From an uncultured Prevotellaceae bacterium (GTDB lineage Bacteria; Bacteroidota; Bacteroidia; Bacteroidales; Bacteroidaceae), in contig CADBAG010000021.1 of assembly GCA_902792635.1 (NCBI GenBank), positions 1 through 39,550 of the forward strand: a stretch of DNA of 39,550 nt, in the 5' to 3' direction. Of the stretch, positions 33,191-39,550 are shown piece by piece (position 1 is the stretch's first letter; each line of letters opens with the position of its first letter). The notes beneath the pieces were generated by a model. The model did no database searches and was not told where the DNA came from. It saw only the letters and a list, made by a program, of their open reading frames with translations. The translations under genes and the position numbers were made by a program.

Positions 33191-33278
33191 AATGGCGGTG
33201 CGATTAGGGTGTAATGGCTGTGCGATTTCAGTGAAATGGCGTGCCGATATCGGTGGAAAGGCAGTGCGATTTCAGTGG
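33191..33278. repeat. four 22-bp direct repeats (iteron-like)
   Basis: Four units of exactly 22 bp follow each other without gaps: 33191-33212, 33213-33234, 33235-33256 and 33257-33278. The consensus is close to AATGGCNGTGCGATTTCAGTGG. Units 2 and 4 share TGTGCGATTTCAGTG-like sequence, units 1 and 3 are more diverged. No gene spans it. The period is two helical turns, as for protein-binding arrays. Confidence 0.88.
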
Positions 33279-33299
33279 AAGCGTTTCATGGTTTTAATA

Positions 33300-33518
33300 T
33301 TTCAATGTTTCATTGTTTCATTGTTTCACTGTTTCATTGTTACAAAAGACGTGTTTTTGTGGGAAAAAAGAGTAGAGAAAGATAATATCTATTAGATATA
33401 CATTATTGATAAATAAAATATAATAATGTTCGCGTAAGCTTGCGACCCTTCGCCTTCTTCGCACGCAAAATCGGCAAATTACTGAAAAATGTAACAATGA
33501 AACATGAAACATTGAAAC
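33300..33518. repeat. inverted-repeat element with GTTTCATT tandem arms
   Basis: The left arm 33300-33343 holds four 8-bp units GTTTCATT (33307-33338). The right arm 33491-33518 is the reverse complement of the same kind of sequence, GTTTCAATG...TTTCATTGTTAC. About 147 bp of AT-rich DNA lie between, in which I see no gene. With the array at 33191 it fills most of the 640-bp rmuC-ubiA gap. Confidence 0.75.
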
Positions 33519-33600
33519 AAAATACATTTTATTACTCTTGTTAACTGTTGTTTACCATTGAAAAATGTATGCTTTCTCACCTTTGCAGGCCCTCAAAACC

Positions 33601-33631
33601 TTGGCAGTATGAAATAAGTTTCGTATCTTTG
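33601..33631 (+). promoter_or_regulatory. promoter for the ubiA-HAD-gtrA cluster
   Basis: TTG (33601-33603) and TATCTTTG (33624-33631) are 20 bp apart. The transcript would start near 33638, which excludes any start upstream of ATG 33650. Confidence 0.75.
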
Positions 33632-33649
33632 CATTATAAAGAAACAAGT

Positions 33650-34588
33650 ATGACAAACCCTGTTGATACCCCTCATAAGATGAAAAAGTCGGAAGCCTTG
33701 TTGCGGCTCATCCGTCCGGCCCAGTGGATCAAGAACTTCTTCGTGTTCGCTCCGATCCTTTTCGGCGGTGCATTGTTCAATATCTATGCATTGTTCGGTG
33801 GCATCATCACCTTCTTTGCTTTCAGCTTCGCCGCATCGAGCATCTATTGCTTCAACGATATCCATGATGTTGCCGACGATCGCCGCCACCCGGAGAAATG
33901 CCACCGGCCCATCGCCTGTGGAGCCGTGAGCGTGCCGCAGGCCTATGGATTGATGATGCTGATGTTTGCCTTAAGTATCGGCTGTTGTCTGCTCCTCACG
34001 TTATTGATCATGATGCCGGGCGTGAACACGTTGGCGACCCTTGTCGTGATCGTCTTCTATTGGCTTCTCAATCTTGCTTATTGTGTCCGGCTGAAACAAT
34101 ACGCCATCGTTGACGTCTGCATCGTGGCCTTCGGTTTCGTGCTTCGTATGGTTGCTGGAGGCGTGGCGACAAACATCATCCTAAGCAAATGGATTGTGCT
34201 CATGACCTTCCTCATCACCCTCTTCATGAGCTTTGCCAAGCGCCGCGATGACGTGCTGCGCATGGAGGCTACGGGAGAGGCACCGCGGAAGAACACGAGC
34301 CGCTACAACTCTACGTTTATCAACCAGGCGCTCACCATCACGGCTTCGGTCACGCTCGTGTGCTATATTATGTACACGGTCAGCCCGGAGACCCAGGCTC
34401 GGTTCCACTCCGACTACCTCTATCTGACGAGCATCTACGTGCTCCTCGGCCTGCTGCGTTACCTCCAGATAGCTGTGGTTGACAAGAAGAGTGGCAACCC
34501 CACGAAGGTCATCATCCACGACCATTTCATCCAGCTCGATGTCTTAGCGTGGCTTGTCACCTTCATGCTCATTATTTATGTAGGATAG
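33650..34588 (+). CDS. UbiA-family prenyltransferase, DPPR-synthase-like
   Basis: A 312-residue membrane prenyltransferase. The opening LLRLIRPAQWIKNFFVFAPILFGG and the first aspartate motif FNDIHDVADDRRHPEKCHRPIACG (Asn69, Asp73, Asp77) are those of 5-phosphoribosyl-1-pyrophosphate:polyprenyl-phosphate transferases (DPPR synthase, mycobacterial Rv3806c) rather than of quinone or haem enzymes. It would make polyprenylphosphoryl-5-phosphoribose. About nine membrane helices. ATG 33650 is chosen over an open frame from 33548 because the promoter lies between. A HAD phosphatase and GtrA follow. Confidence 0.88.
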   Translation: MTNPVDTPHKMKKSEALLRLIRPAQWIKNFFVFAPILFGGALFNIYALFGGIITFFAFSFAASSIYCFNDIHDVADDRRHPEKCHRPIACGAVSVPQAYGLMMLMFALSIGCCLLLTLLIMMPGVNTLATLVVIVFYWLLNLAYCVRLKQYAIVDVCIVAFGFVLRMVAGGVATNIILSKWIVLMTFLITLFMSFAKRRDDVLRMEATGEAPRKNTSRYNSTFINQALTITASVTLVCYIMYTVSPETQARFHSDYLYLTSIYVLLGLLRYLQIAVVDKKSGNPTKVIIHDHFIQLDVLAWLVTFMLIIYVG

Positions 34589-34609
34589 AATAATTACACC
34601 CCGATAATT

Positions 34610-35215
34610 ATGTGGAATAAGAAACTATACGTCTTCGACTTTGACGGCACGCTGACCACGCGCGACACGCTCATCGCCTTCATCCGCTTCTCGCGTGGGA
34701 CGACCTGGTTGTTGCGCTGCCTGCTGCGACTGTTGCCGTGGTTAGTGCTGATGAAGCTCCATCTTGCTGACAACGGGCGCACGAAGGAGCGGCTCTTTGC
34801 GCTTTGTTTCAAAGATATGTCTTTAGACGATTTCAATGATCTCTGCAACCGCTTTGCCGTGGCTGCCTCTCATCGCATCATCCGCCAGGACACCTGGGAC
34901 ATCATGCGCAAAGCCCTCACGGCAGGCAGCCGCGTCTTCGTCGTCAGTGCGAGCATCGACAACTGGGTCGCACCGTTCTTTAAGACTGTCGGCTCAGTGA
35001 CCATCTTAGGTACGCAGATAGAAGTGATCGACAATAGACTCACCGGCCGGTTCCTGACACCCAATTGCTATGGGGCGGAGAAGGTTCGGCGACTCAAGGA
35101 GGCGCTCCCGGGGCTCAAGAGCAACCGGCGACAATATGAAATTATTGCTTACGGCGACAGCCGGGGCGACAGAGAAATGTTTGAGTATGCAGACGAAAGC
35201 CATTATGTGGGATAA
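34610..35215 (+). CDS. HAD-IB family phosphatase
   Basis: A 201-residue haloacid-dehalogenase phosphatase. Motif I DFDGTLT (Asp10, Asp12), motif II VVSAS around 110, motif III Lys in GAEKVRRL around 155 and motif IV YGDSRGDREMFEYAD around 183 are all present. A helical cap with an amphipathic, partly hydrophobic segment (LLRCLLRLLPWLVLMKLHL) suggests membrane association. Placed 21 bp after the DPPR-synthase-like gene, it may remove the 5-phosphate from the lipid-linked phosphoribose; that step is an inference from context. Confidence 0.85.
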   Translation: MWNKKLYVFDFDGTLTTRDTLIAFIRFSRGTTWLLRCLLRLLPWLVLMKLHLADNGRTKERLFALCFKDMSLDDFNDLCNRFAVAASHRIIRQDTWDIMRKALTAGSRVFVVSASIDNWVAPFFKTVGSVTILGTQIEVIDNRLTGRFLTPNCYGAEKVRRLKEALPGLKSNRRQYEIIAYGDSRGDREMFEYADESHYVG

Positions 35216-35645
35216 AATGATATCGGGTAATATCAAGGAAAGAATGATGTCGGGTAAGCTCGGCGAAGTCATCCGCTTCGGTATCGTGGGCGGTCTGGCA
35301 ACCATCATACAGTATGGTACTTACTACGGACTGATTCAGCTCATTCCCTCTACGGCCTCGAAAGCCGATGCCCATTTGTGGACAACGGTAGCGATGACGG
35401 TGGGCTACATCGTGAGTTTCATCTTCAACTTCATTGCCTCCACGCGCTACACTTTCCGCGTCAAGGCCAATGCCAAGCGCGGTGCCGGCTTCCTCTTCTC
35501 GCATATCGTGAACTACTGTCTGCAGATGCTGACGCTCAACTTCTTCCTTTGGCTCGGCCTCTCGAAAGCTGTGGCGCCCATCCCGATGTTCTGCATCTGT
35601 GTGCCCATCAACTTTCTCCTCGTGAGGTTCTTCTTGAAGCGGTGA
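35205..35645 (+). CDS. GtrA family membrane protein
   Basis: A 146-residue protein with four membrane helices typical of GtrA (IRFGIVGGLATIIQYGTYYGL, then TVAMTVGYIVSFIFNFIAST, and two more), including the conserved FNFIASTRYTFR. GtrA proteins help move polyprenyl-linked sugars across the membrane, and a mycobacterial relative (Rv3789) serves the decaprenyl-phosphoryl arabinose route. The start is ATG 35205 (overlapping the HAD stop by 11 bp) or 35217. Upstream extension of the frame overlaps the HAD gene and is not used. Confidence 0.87.
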   Translation: MWDKMISGNIKERMMSGKLGEVIRFGIVGGLATIIQYGTYYGLIQLIPSTASKADAHLWTTVAMTVGYIVSFIFNFIASTRYTFRVKANAKRGAGFLFSHIVNYCLQMLTLNFFLWLGLSKAVAPIPMFCICVPINFLLVRFFLKR

Positions 35646-35654
35646 AGTTCTGTG

Positions 35655-35672
35655 CGATGGCGTTTACGCCAT
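35655..35672 (+). terminator. small hairpin after gtrA
   Basis: GATGGCG (35655-35661) and CGCCATC (35666-35672) with loop TTTA. No T tract, so it may only attenuate before the M16 gene. Confidence 0.4.
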
Positions 35673-35689
35673 CGATAAAGGTTCTAATC

Positions 35690-38569
35690 ATGAAAAAGCT
35701 ATATCTCTTCTTTTTTCTTCTCTTTCTCTCTGCGCAGCTTTTTGCCCAGCGCCCTTCTTTGACCTCCTTCACGCTCTCCAACGGCATGACGGTGTGGCTC
35801 AATGAAGATCATGCGCAGCCGAAGGTCTTCGGTGCCGTCGTTGTCAAGGCTGGCGCCAAGGATTGTCCCAACTCGGGCATCGCTCATTACCTCGAGCACC
35901 TCCTCTTCAAGGGCACGCAGAAGATCGGCACCACCGACTATGCGAAGGAGAAACCGTGGCTCGATAGTATCTCGGCCCAGTATGACCTCTTGGCAAAGAC
36001 GAAAGATGCCGCCCGGCGACTCGCTATCCAGCGACACATCAACGACCTCTCCATCCATGCCGCCGACTATGCCATTCCTAATGAGTTCGGCAACCTCATC
36101 GACCGTTTCGGAGGCACAGGGCTCAATGCTTATACCTCTTTTGATGAGACCGTCTTCCACAACTCCTTCTCCCCGCAGTATATCCGACAGTGGTGTGAGC
36201 TCAATGCCGAGCGCATGCGCGACCCCGTCTTCCGCCTCTTTCAGGGCGAGCTCGAGACCGTCTATGAGGAGAAGAATATGTATACCGACAACCTCCTCGC
36301 CTCTACGGCAGAGAAGGCGCAGCAGATGGCGCTTGCCGGCACACCTTACGCCTATCCGATCATTGGCGCCACGGACAGTCTGAAGAATCCGCGCCTCTCT
36401 GAGATGATGCGCTTCTTTCGTGAGCGCTATGTGCCCACAAACATGGGGCTCGTCCTCTGTGGCGATATTCAGGCAGACAGTCTGCGCCCATTGCTTGAAC
36501 GCACGTTTGGTACCTTACGTGCTTCGGGTGAGGCCTTCACGCCTACACCCCGTGCTCAGTTGCGCGACTTCACCCACATGCCGGTCTTGCGCCTCAAGGT
36601 GCCTATCCCTATCGTGAAGGTAGGTGGCAGAATCTGGCAGATGCCCGATGAGAAGAGCAAGGACTATGCGCCTTTCCAGGTGCTTGCCTCCATGCTCACG
36701 AACGAAGAGAAGACGGGACTGATCGACTCACTGATGACGAGCAGTCGTGTGCTCTTTGCTACAGGCATGGGCTATAACTTCAAGGACTTCTCTGCCTGGG
36801 GCTTTGGCTTTGTGCCCCGTCTGCCTTTCGGCTCCCGTAAGAAAGCGGAGAAGCTCTGCCTTGAGCAGATAGACAAGCTCAAGCAGGGGCGGTTCAGCGA
36901 TGCTGTGCTCCAAGCCACGAAGCTCACCCTCAAGCGCAATGCTGAGATGTCGATGGAGACCGTCTCCGGCCGCAGTCAGGCAATGATCAATGCTTTCTCG
37001 CATGGCTTGTCATGGGAGAGTGTGGCCGGGCGCGGAGAAAGCATCGACAGTGTGAGCCGCGAGGATGTCATGCGGGTGGCGCAGACATATCTCAATGACA
37101 ATTGTCTCCGCTTGGCAAAAAAGTTCGGGCATTATCCGAAGGAGCATGTCTCTCAGCCCGGCTATAAGCCCGTCAAGCCGAAGAATGCTGACAAGCAGTC
37201 GGCTTATGCCATGACGATAGAGCAGGAACCAACACCGTCGGCCATTCCGAGGACGCTCGACCTTGACAAGGATGCTACGTGTACACCTTTGTCGAAGCTT
37301 GTCAACCTCTATACGGTGCCCAATCCTCAGAACGATGTCTTCACACTCAAGCTTATCTATCGTCGGGGCTCCCGCAAAGACAATAGGCTGAGCCCGATGG
37401 CCGATTATCTCAACTCCATTGGCACTGCAAGCCATGACAAGCATGCCTTCGGCAGTTTGTTGCGTCGCTATGGTGCCACGCTCTCGGCTGAGGCTTCGAC
37501 TTCTGACGTGACCCTTACACTGACGGGTATAGACCGTTATTTCAAGGAGGCGGTGAGCTTGCTCCATGAGTTTCTCACGAGTCCGAAGGCTGACAAGAAG
37601 CAGTTTGATGCTTTGGTGAAGTCAACTCGGCTTGATGAGCGCACGATATTCAAGCAGAACAGTAACATCGCCCGCATCGTCTTACAGAAGATTGCTTTTG
37701 GCGACCGCTCCGATTATCTGACTCGGATCACGGCAAAGGAGCTGAAGCAGATGGGTGGCGACAGTCTTGTCAGTGTCTTCAAGAATCTGCAACATTGTCA
37801 GACTGACATCGTATATTGTGGCAGTCTGAATACTAATGATATTGAAAACATCCTAAAAGATAATATTTCCGTTGATAAGGTTACCCAGGCGTGGACACCG
37901 GGCAGCATCTATCTTCAGCCTGTCAAGGAGAACACCGTTTATATCTACGATAATCCTTCTGCGCGGCAGACCATCGTGGGATGTTATGAGCAGACAGCGC
38001 CGATGCCTACGGCTAAAGACCGTGCACAGTTGCGACTGTGGAGTTCTTACTTTGGCGGCGGCATGCAGTCGGTACTCTTTCAGGAGGTGCGCGAGTTCCG
38101 TGCCTTGGCTTATTCGGCCCATGGCTATTCGATCACTCCCGACCTGCTCACGCGTGGCACAGTGGCTTGCGGTTATGTCTCACAGATCGGTACACAGGCC
38201 GACAAGGCGATGACGACCACGCTGCTCCTCGATTCGCTCCTGTCGCACATGCCGCTCCGTGAAGCGCAGGTGGAGACGGCGAGCCATGCGATTGTCAATG
38301 GCATCAACAACAGTTTCCCCACCATGCGGCAGATAGGGTCGGACATTGCTACCCTTCGTCTGTTAGGCTATTCGCATGACCCGGAAGCCGATATCATACA
38401 GTCGCTCGCTCCTATGACCGCTTCCGATCTCATGAAGTTCTATGGAGAGAATATCCAGTCGCGTCCCCGCGCCCTCTTCATCGTGGGCAATAAGAAGATG
38501 CTCGATATGAAGCGGCTCAGCAGGGTCGGGAAGGTTGTGGAGCTGAAGAAGGGAGAAATATATCGGTAA
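35690..38569 (+). CDS. M16 family zinc peptidase (two-domain insulinase type)
   Basis: A 959-residue exported M16 metallopeptidase. Signal peptide residues 1-19 (LFFFLLFLSAQLFAQ). The zinc motif HYLEH (His66, Glu69, His70) is in the first domain, GIAHYLEHLLFKGTQKIGT, and the distal glutamate lies in ELETVYEEKNMY. A second M16 half (about residues 530-950) is inactive, as usual, and contributes to the closed chamber. I begin at ATG 35690; the frame runs back to 35378 through gtrA, but the signal peptide decides. Likely degrades peptides in the periplasm or at the surface. Confidence 0.93.
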   Translation: MKKLYLFFFLLFLSAQLFAQRPSLTSFTLSNGMTVWLNEDHAQPKVFGAVVVKAGAKDCPNSGIAHYLEHLLFKGTQKIGTTDYAKEKPWLDSISAQYDLLAKTKDAARRLAIQRHINDLSIHAADYAIPNEFGNLIDRFGGTGLNAYTSFDETVFHNSFSPQYIRQWCELNAERMRDPVFRLFQGELETVYEEKNMYTDNLLASTAEKAQQMALAGTPYAYPIIGATDSLKNPRLSEMMRFFRERYVPTNMGLVLCGDIQADSLRPLLERTFGTLRASGEAFTPTPRAQLRDFTHMPVLRLKVPIPIVKVGGRIWQMPDEKSKDYAPFQVLASMLTNEEKTGLIDSLMTSSRVLFATGMGYNFKDFSAWGFGFVPRLPFGSRKKAEKLCLEQIDKLKQGRFSDAVLQATKLTLKRNAEMSMETVSGRSQAMINAFSHGLSWESVAGRGESIDSVSREDVMRVAQTYLNDNCLRLAKKFGHYPKEHVSQPGYKPVKPKNADKQSAYAMTIEQEPTPSAIPRTLDLDKDATCTPLSKLVNLYTVPNPQNDVFTLKLIYRRGSRKDNRLSPMADYLNSIGTASHDKHAFGSLLRRYGATLSAEASTSDVTLTLTGIDRYFKEAVSLLHEFLTSPKADKKQFDALVKSTRLDERTIFKQNSNIARIVLQKIAFGDRSDYLTRITAKELKQMGGDSLVSVFKNLQHCQTDIVYCGSLNTNDIENILKDNISVDKVTQAWTPGSIYLQPVKENTVYIYDNPSARQTIVGCYEQTAPMPTAKDRAQLRLWSSYFGGGMQSVLFQEVREFRALAYSAHGYSITPDLLTRGTVACGYVSQIGTQADKAMTTTLLLDSLLSHMPLREAQVETASHAIVNGINNSFPTMRQIGSDIATLRLLGYSHDPEADIIQSLAPMTASDLMKFYGENIQSRPRALFIVGNKKMLDMKRLSRVGKVVELKKGEIYR

Positions 38570-38600
38570 AGTGCAGTGGCCACAATTTCTGGCATGTTTC

Positions 38601-38631
38601 TTGTTTATTTCATCCCAAAGCATTATATTTG
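38601..38631 (+). promoter_or_regulatory. promoter for the BI-1 gene
   Basis: TTG (38601-38603) and TATATTTG (38624-38631) are 20 bp apart, a good Bacteroidetes promoter 40 bp before ATG 38671. Confidence 0.78.
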
Positions 38632-38670
38632 CACATTAATCAAAAGACAATAACTGTAATATAATAAACT

Positions 38671-39411
38671 ATGGAAGTACAAGATTTGGAAAAGATCGTC
38701 GAGCAGCAGAGCTCCACACATCGTATGGAGCGCGACTTGGCAAGGTCAGCCGCCTTCCCTGCTCTGATGCGTAAAGTATATCTCTGGATGACGATGGCGC
38801 TCGTCATCACGGGCCTCTGTGCCTGGGGCACGGCAACGAGTCCGTCGATGGTTCAGCTCGTCTATGGCAACCGGGCAGCTATCTGGGTGCTCCTTATCGC
38901 AGAGCTTGGCCTCGTGTTCTACACCACGGCCCGCATCCAGCGCCTTTCACTGACGACCGCTACGACGCTGTTCATCATCTATTCGGCGCTCAATGGTGTG
39001 ACCTTGTCGTCGATCTTCATGGTCTACGCTATGACCTCTATTGCTAAGGTGTTCTTCATTACTGCAGGCACTTTCGGTGTGATGGCACTCTATGGCTCTG
39101 TGACGAAGACAGATCTCTCAAAGTTTGGCAATCTCTTCCTCATGGCGCTTTTTGGCTTGATCATCGCAACCGTGGCTAACCTCTTTATCAAGAGCAGCGG
39201 CTTCGACCTCATCCTGAGTTATATCGGTGTCGTGCTCTTCGTGGGCCTTACCGCTTGGGACAGTCAGCAGATCAAGCGTGCGCTCTCTATGCAGGCCGGT
39301 CTTGATGAGAGTGCTCAGAAGGTTGCCTTGCTTGGTGCCCTCGAGCTTTATCTCGACTTCATCAACCTCTTCCTCTATCTGCTGAGGATCTTCGGAAGAA
39401 GCGACAATTAA
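38671..39411 (+). CDS. Bax inhibitor-1 / YccA family membrane protein
   Basis: A 246-residue protein with seven membrane helices and a short cytoplasmic N-terminus (MEVQDLEKIVEQQSS). LMRKVYLWMTMALVITGL opens the first helix, YSALNGVTLSSIFMVY is the central family signature, and FVGLTAWDSQQIKRA holds the conserved aspartate of the calcium-leak pore. ALELYLDFINLFLYLLRIFG closes it. Bacterial members are calcium or proton leak channels or modulators of FtsH. It has its own promoter, and the following repeat begins at the base after its stop codon. Confidence 0.95.
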   Translation: MEVQDLEKIVEQQSSTHRMERDLARSAAFPALMRKVYLWMTMALVITGLCAWGTATSPSMVQLVYGNRAAIWVLLIAELGLVFYTTARIQRLSLTTATTLFIIYSALNGVTLSSIFMVYAMTSIAKVFFITAGTFGVMALYGSVTKTDLSKFGNLFLMALFGLIIATVANLFIKSSGFDLILSYIGVVLFVGLTAWDSQQIKRALSMQAGLDESAQKVALLGALELYLDFINLFLYLLRIFGRSDN

Positions 39412-39430
39412 TTCGACCTGTACGGTTGAA
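39412..39430. repeat. second copy of the 350-bp element's terminal repeat
   Basis: TTCGACCTGTACGGTTGAA matches the terminal repeat at 25317-25336 with one change (G to C). It starts at the first base after the BI-1 stop codon. A complete element, if present, would run past the window end; the next 110 bases do not show the same internal stems. Confidence 0.8.
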
Positions 39431-39496
39431 TCTGATTCTTTTTGTTTAGGGCAGTGCCTATCATAGAACAAATTTTATTCAACTGATAATTAGTGA

Positions 39497-39531
39497 GTTA
39501 CGCAACACCTTCATTTAGGTTGTTGCGTAAC
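39497..39531. other. strong hairpin at window end
   Basis: GTTACGCAACA (39497-39507) and TGTTGCGTAAC (39521-39531) pair perfectly, and CCT/AGG extends the stem past one bulge. No T tract follows on plus (CTTGGTC). Could be a terminator, or the end of a mobile element lying outside the window. Confidence 0.6.
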
Positions 39532-39550
39532 TTGGTCAACTTATCTAGTT

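Noticed and set aside
33191-33278. Possible CRISPR array
   Set aside because: The 22-bp units follow one another with no spacers, and there are no cas genes in the window.
33548-33649. N-terminal extension of the UbiA protein
   Set aside because: The promoter boxes at 33601-33631 lie inside it, so it cannot be part of the main transcript.
35378-35689. N-terminal extension of the M16 peptidase
   Set aside because: It overlaps gtrA in another frame. The signal peptide beginning at 35690 sets the start.

Overview
The window looks like chromosome from a Bacteroidales bacterium, most likely Prevotella or a close relative. Reasons: the 3' end of a 5S rRNA gene opens the window. A type IX secretion core operon (porP-like, gldK/porK, gldL/porL, gldM/porM, gldN/porN) follows. 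Nearly every promoter I could find carries the Bacteroidetes -7 box TAnnTTTG, often with TTTG or TTG about 19-21 bp upstream. The gene families (DUF2795, DUF6377, GH32 with a DUF4980-type N-domain, CdaA, Rpn nuclease) are typical of the group.

Layout. 1-135: 5S rRNA end and a strong terminator. 183-1970: a short methyltransferase-like remnant, a DUF2795 protein with its own terminator, and the PorP/SprF protein. 1997-7740: gldKLMN and a small outer-membrane barrel, closed by a two-way terminator at 7758-7820. 7828-13950: a compact fructan-type locus, with GH32 and a TonB-receptor-like barrel on the minus strand and a divergent membrane regulator (DUF6377) whose signal peptide lies in another frame. 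14005-21379: priA, a repeat-bearing Rpn nuclease and a very large SNF2-type helicase. 21492-27366: a MIP18-family Fe-S factor, lpxH, ackA, pta, cdaA and folP. Dispersed repeats separate some of these, including a 350-bp stem-loop element with perfect terminal inverted repeats. 27499-31555: a phosphoethanolamine-transferase-like protein and two acyltransferases in one apparent operon, an envelope-modification set. 31636-33649: rmuC and a repeat-rich intergenic stretch with four exact-period 22-bp repeats and a larger inverted repeat. 33650-38569: UbiA-type DPPR-synthase-like enzyme, HAD phosphatase, GtrA and an M16 peptidase. 38671-39411: a Bax-inhibitor-1 family protein, then a second copy of the terminal repeat and a strong hairpin at the window end.

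How the genes fit together: the first quarter builds the T9SS trans-envelope machine. The GH32/TonB pair probably takes up and cleaves fructans or sucrose-like sugars under the divergent regulator. pta-ackA make acetate and ATP. LpxH, the EptA-like protein, the acyltransferases and the UbiA-HAD-GtrA trio all act on lipid A, surface glycans or lipid-linked sugars. The strongest unexplained signals are the 350-bp element and its second end at 39412, the 22-bp repeat array, the frame-split signal peptide at a T TTT TTG heptamer, and the UbiA-HAD-GtrA cluster. All functional calls are from reading the sequence; no database search was possible.
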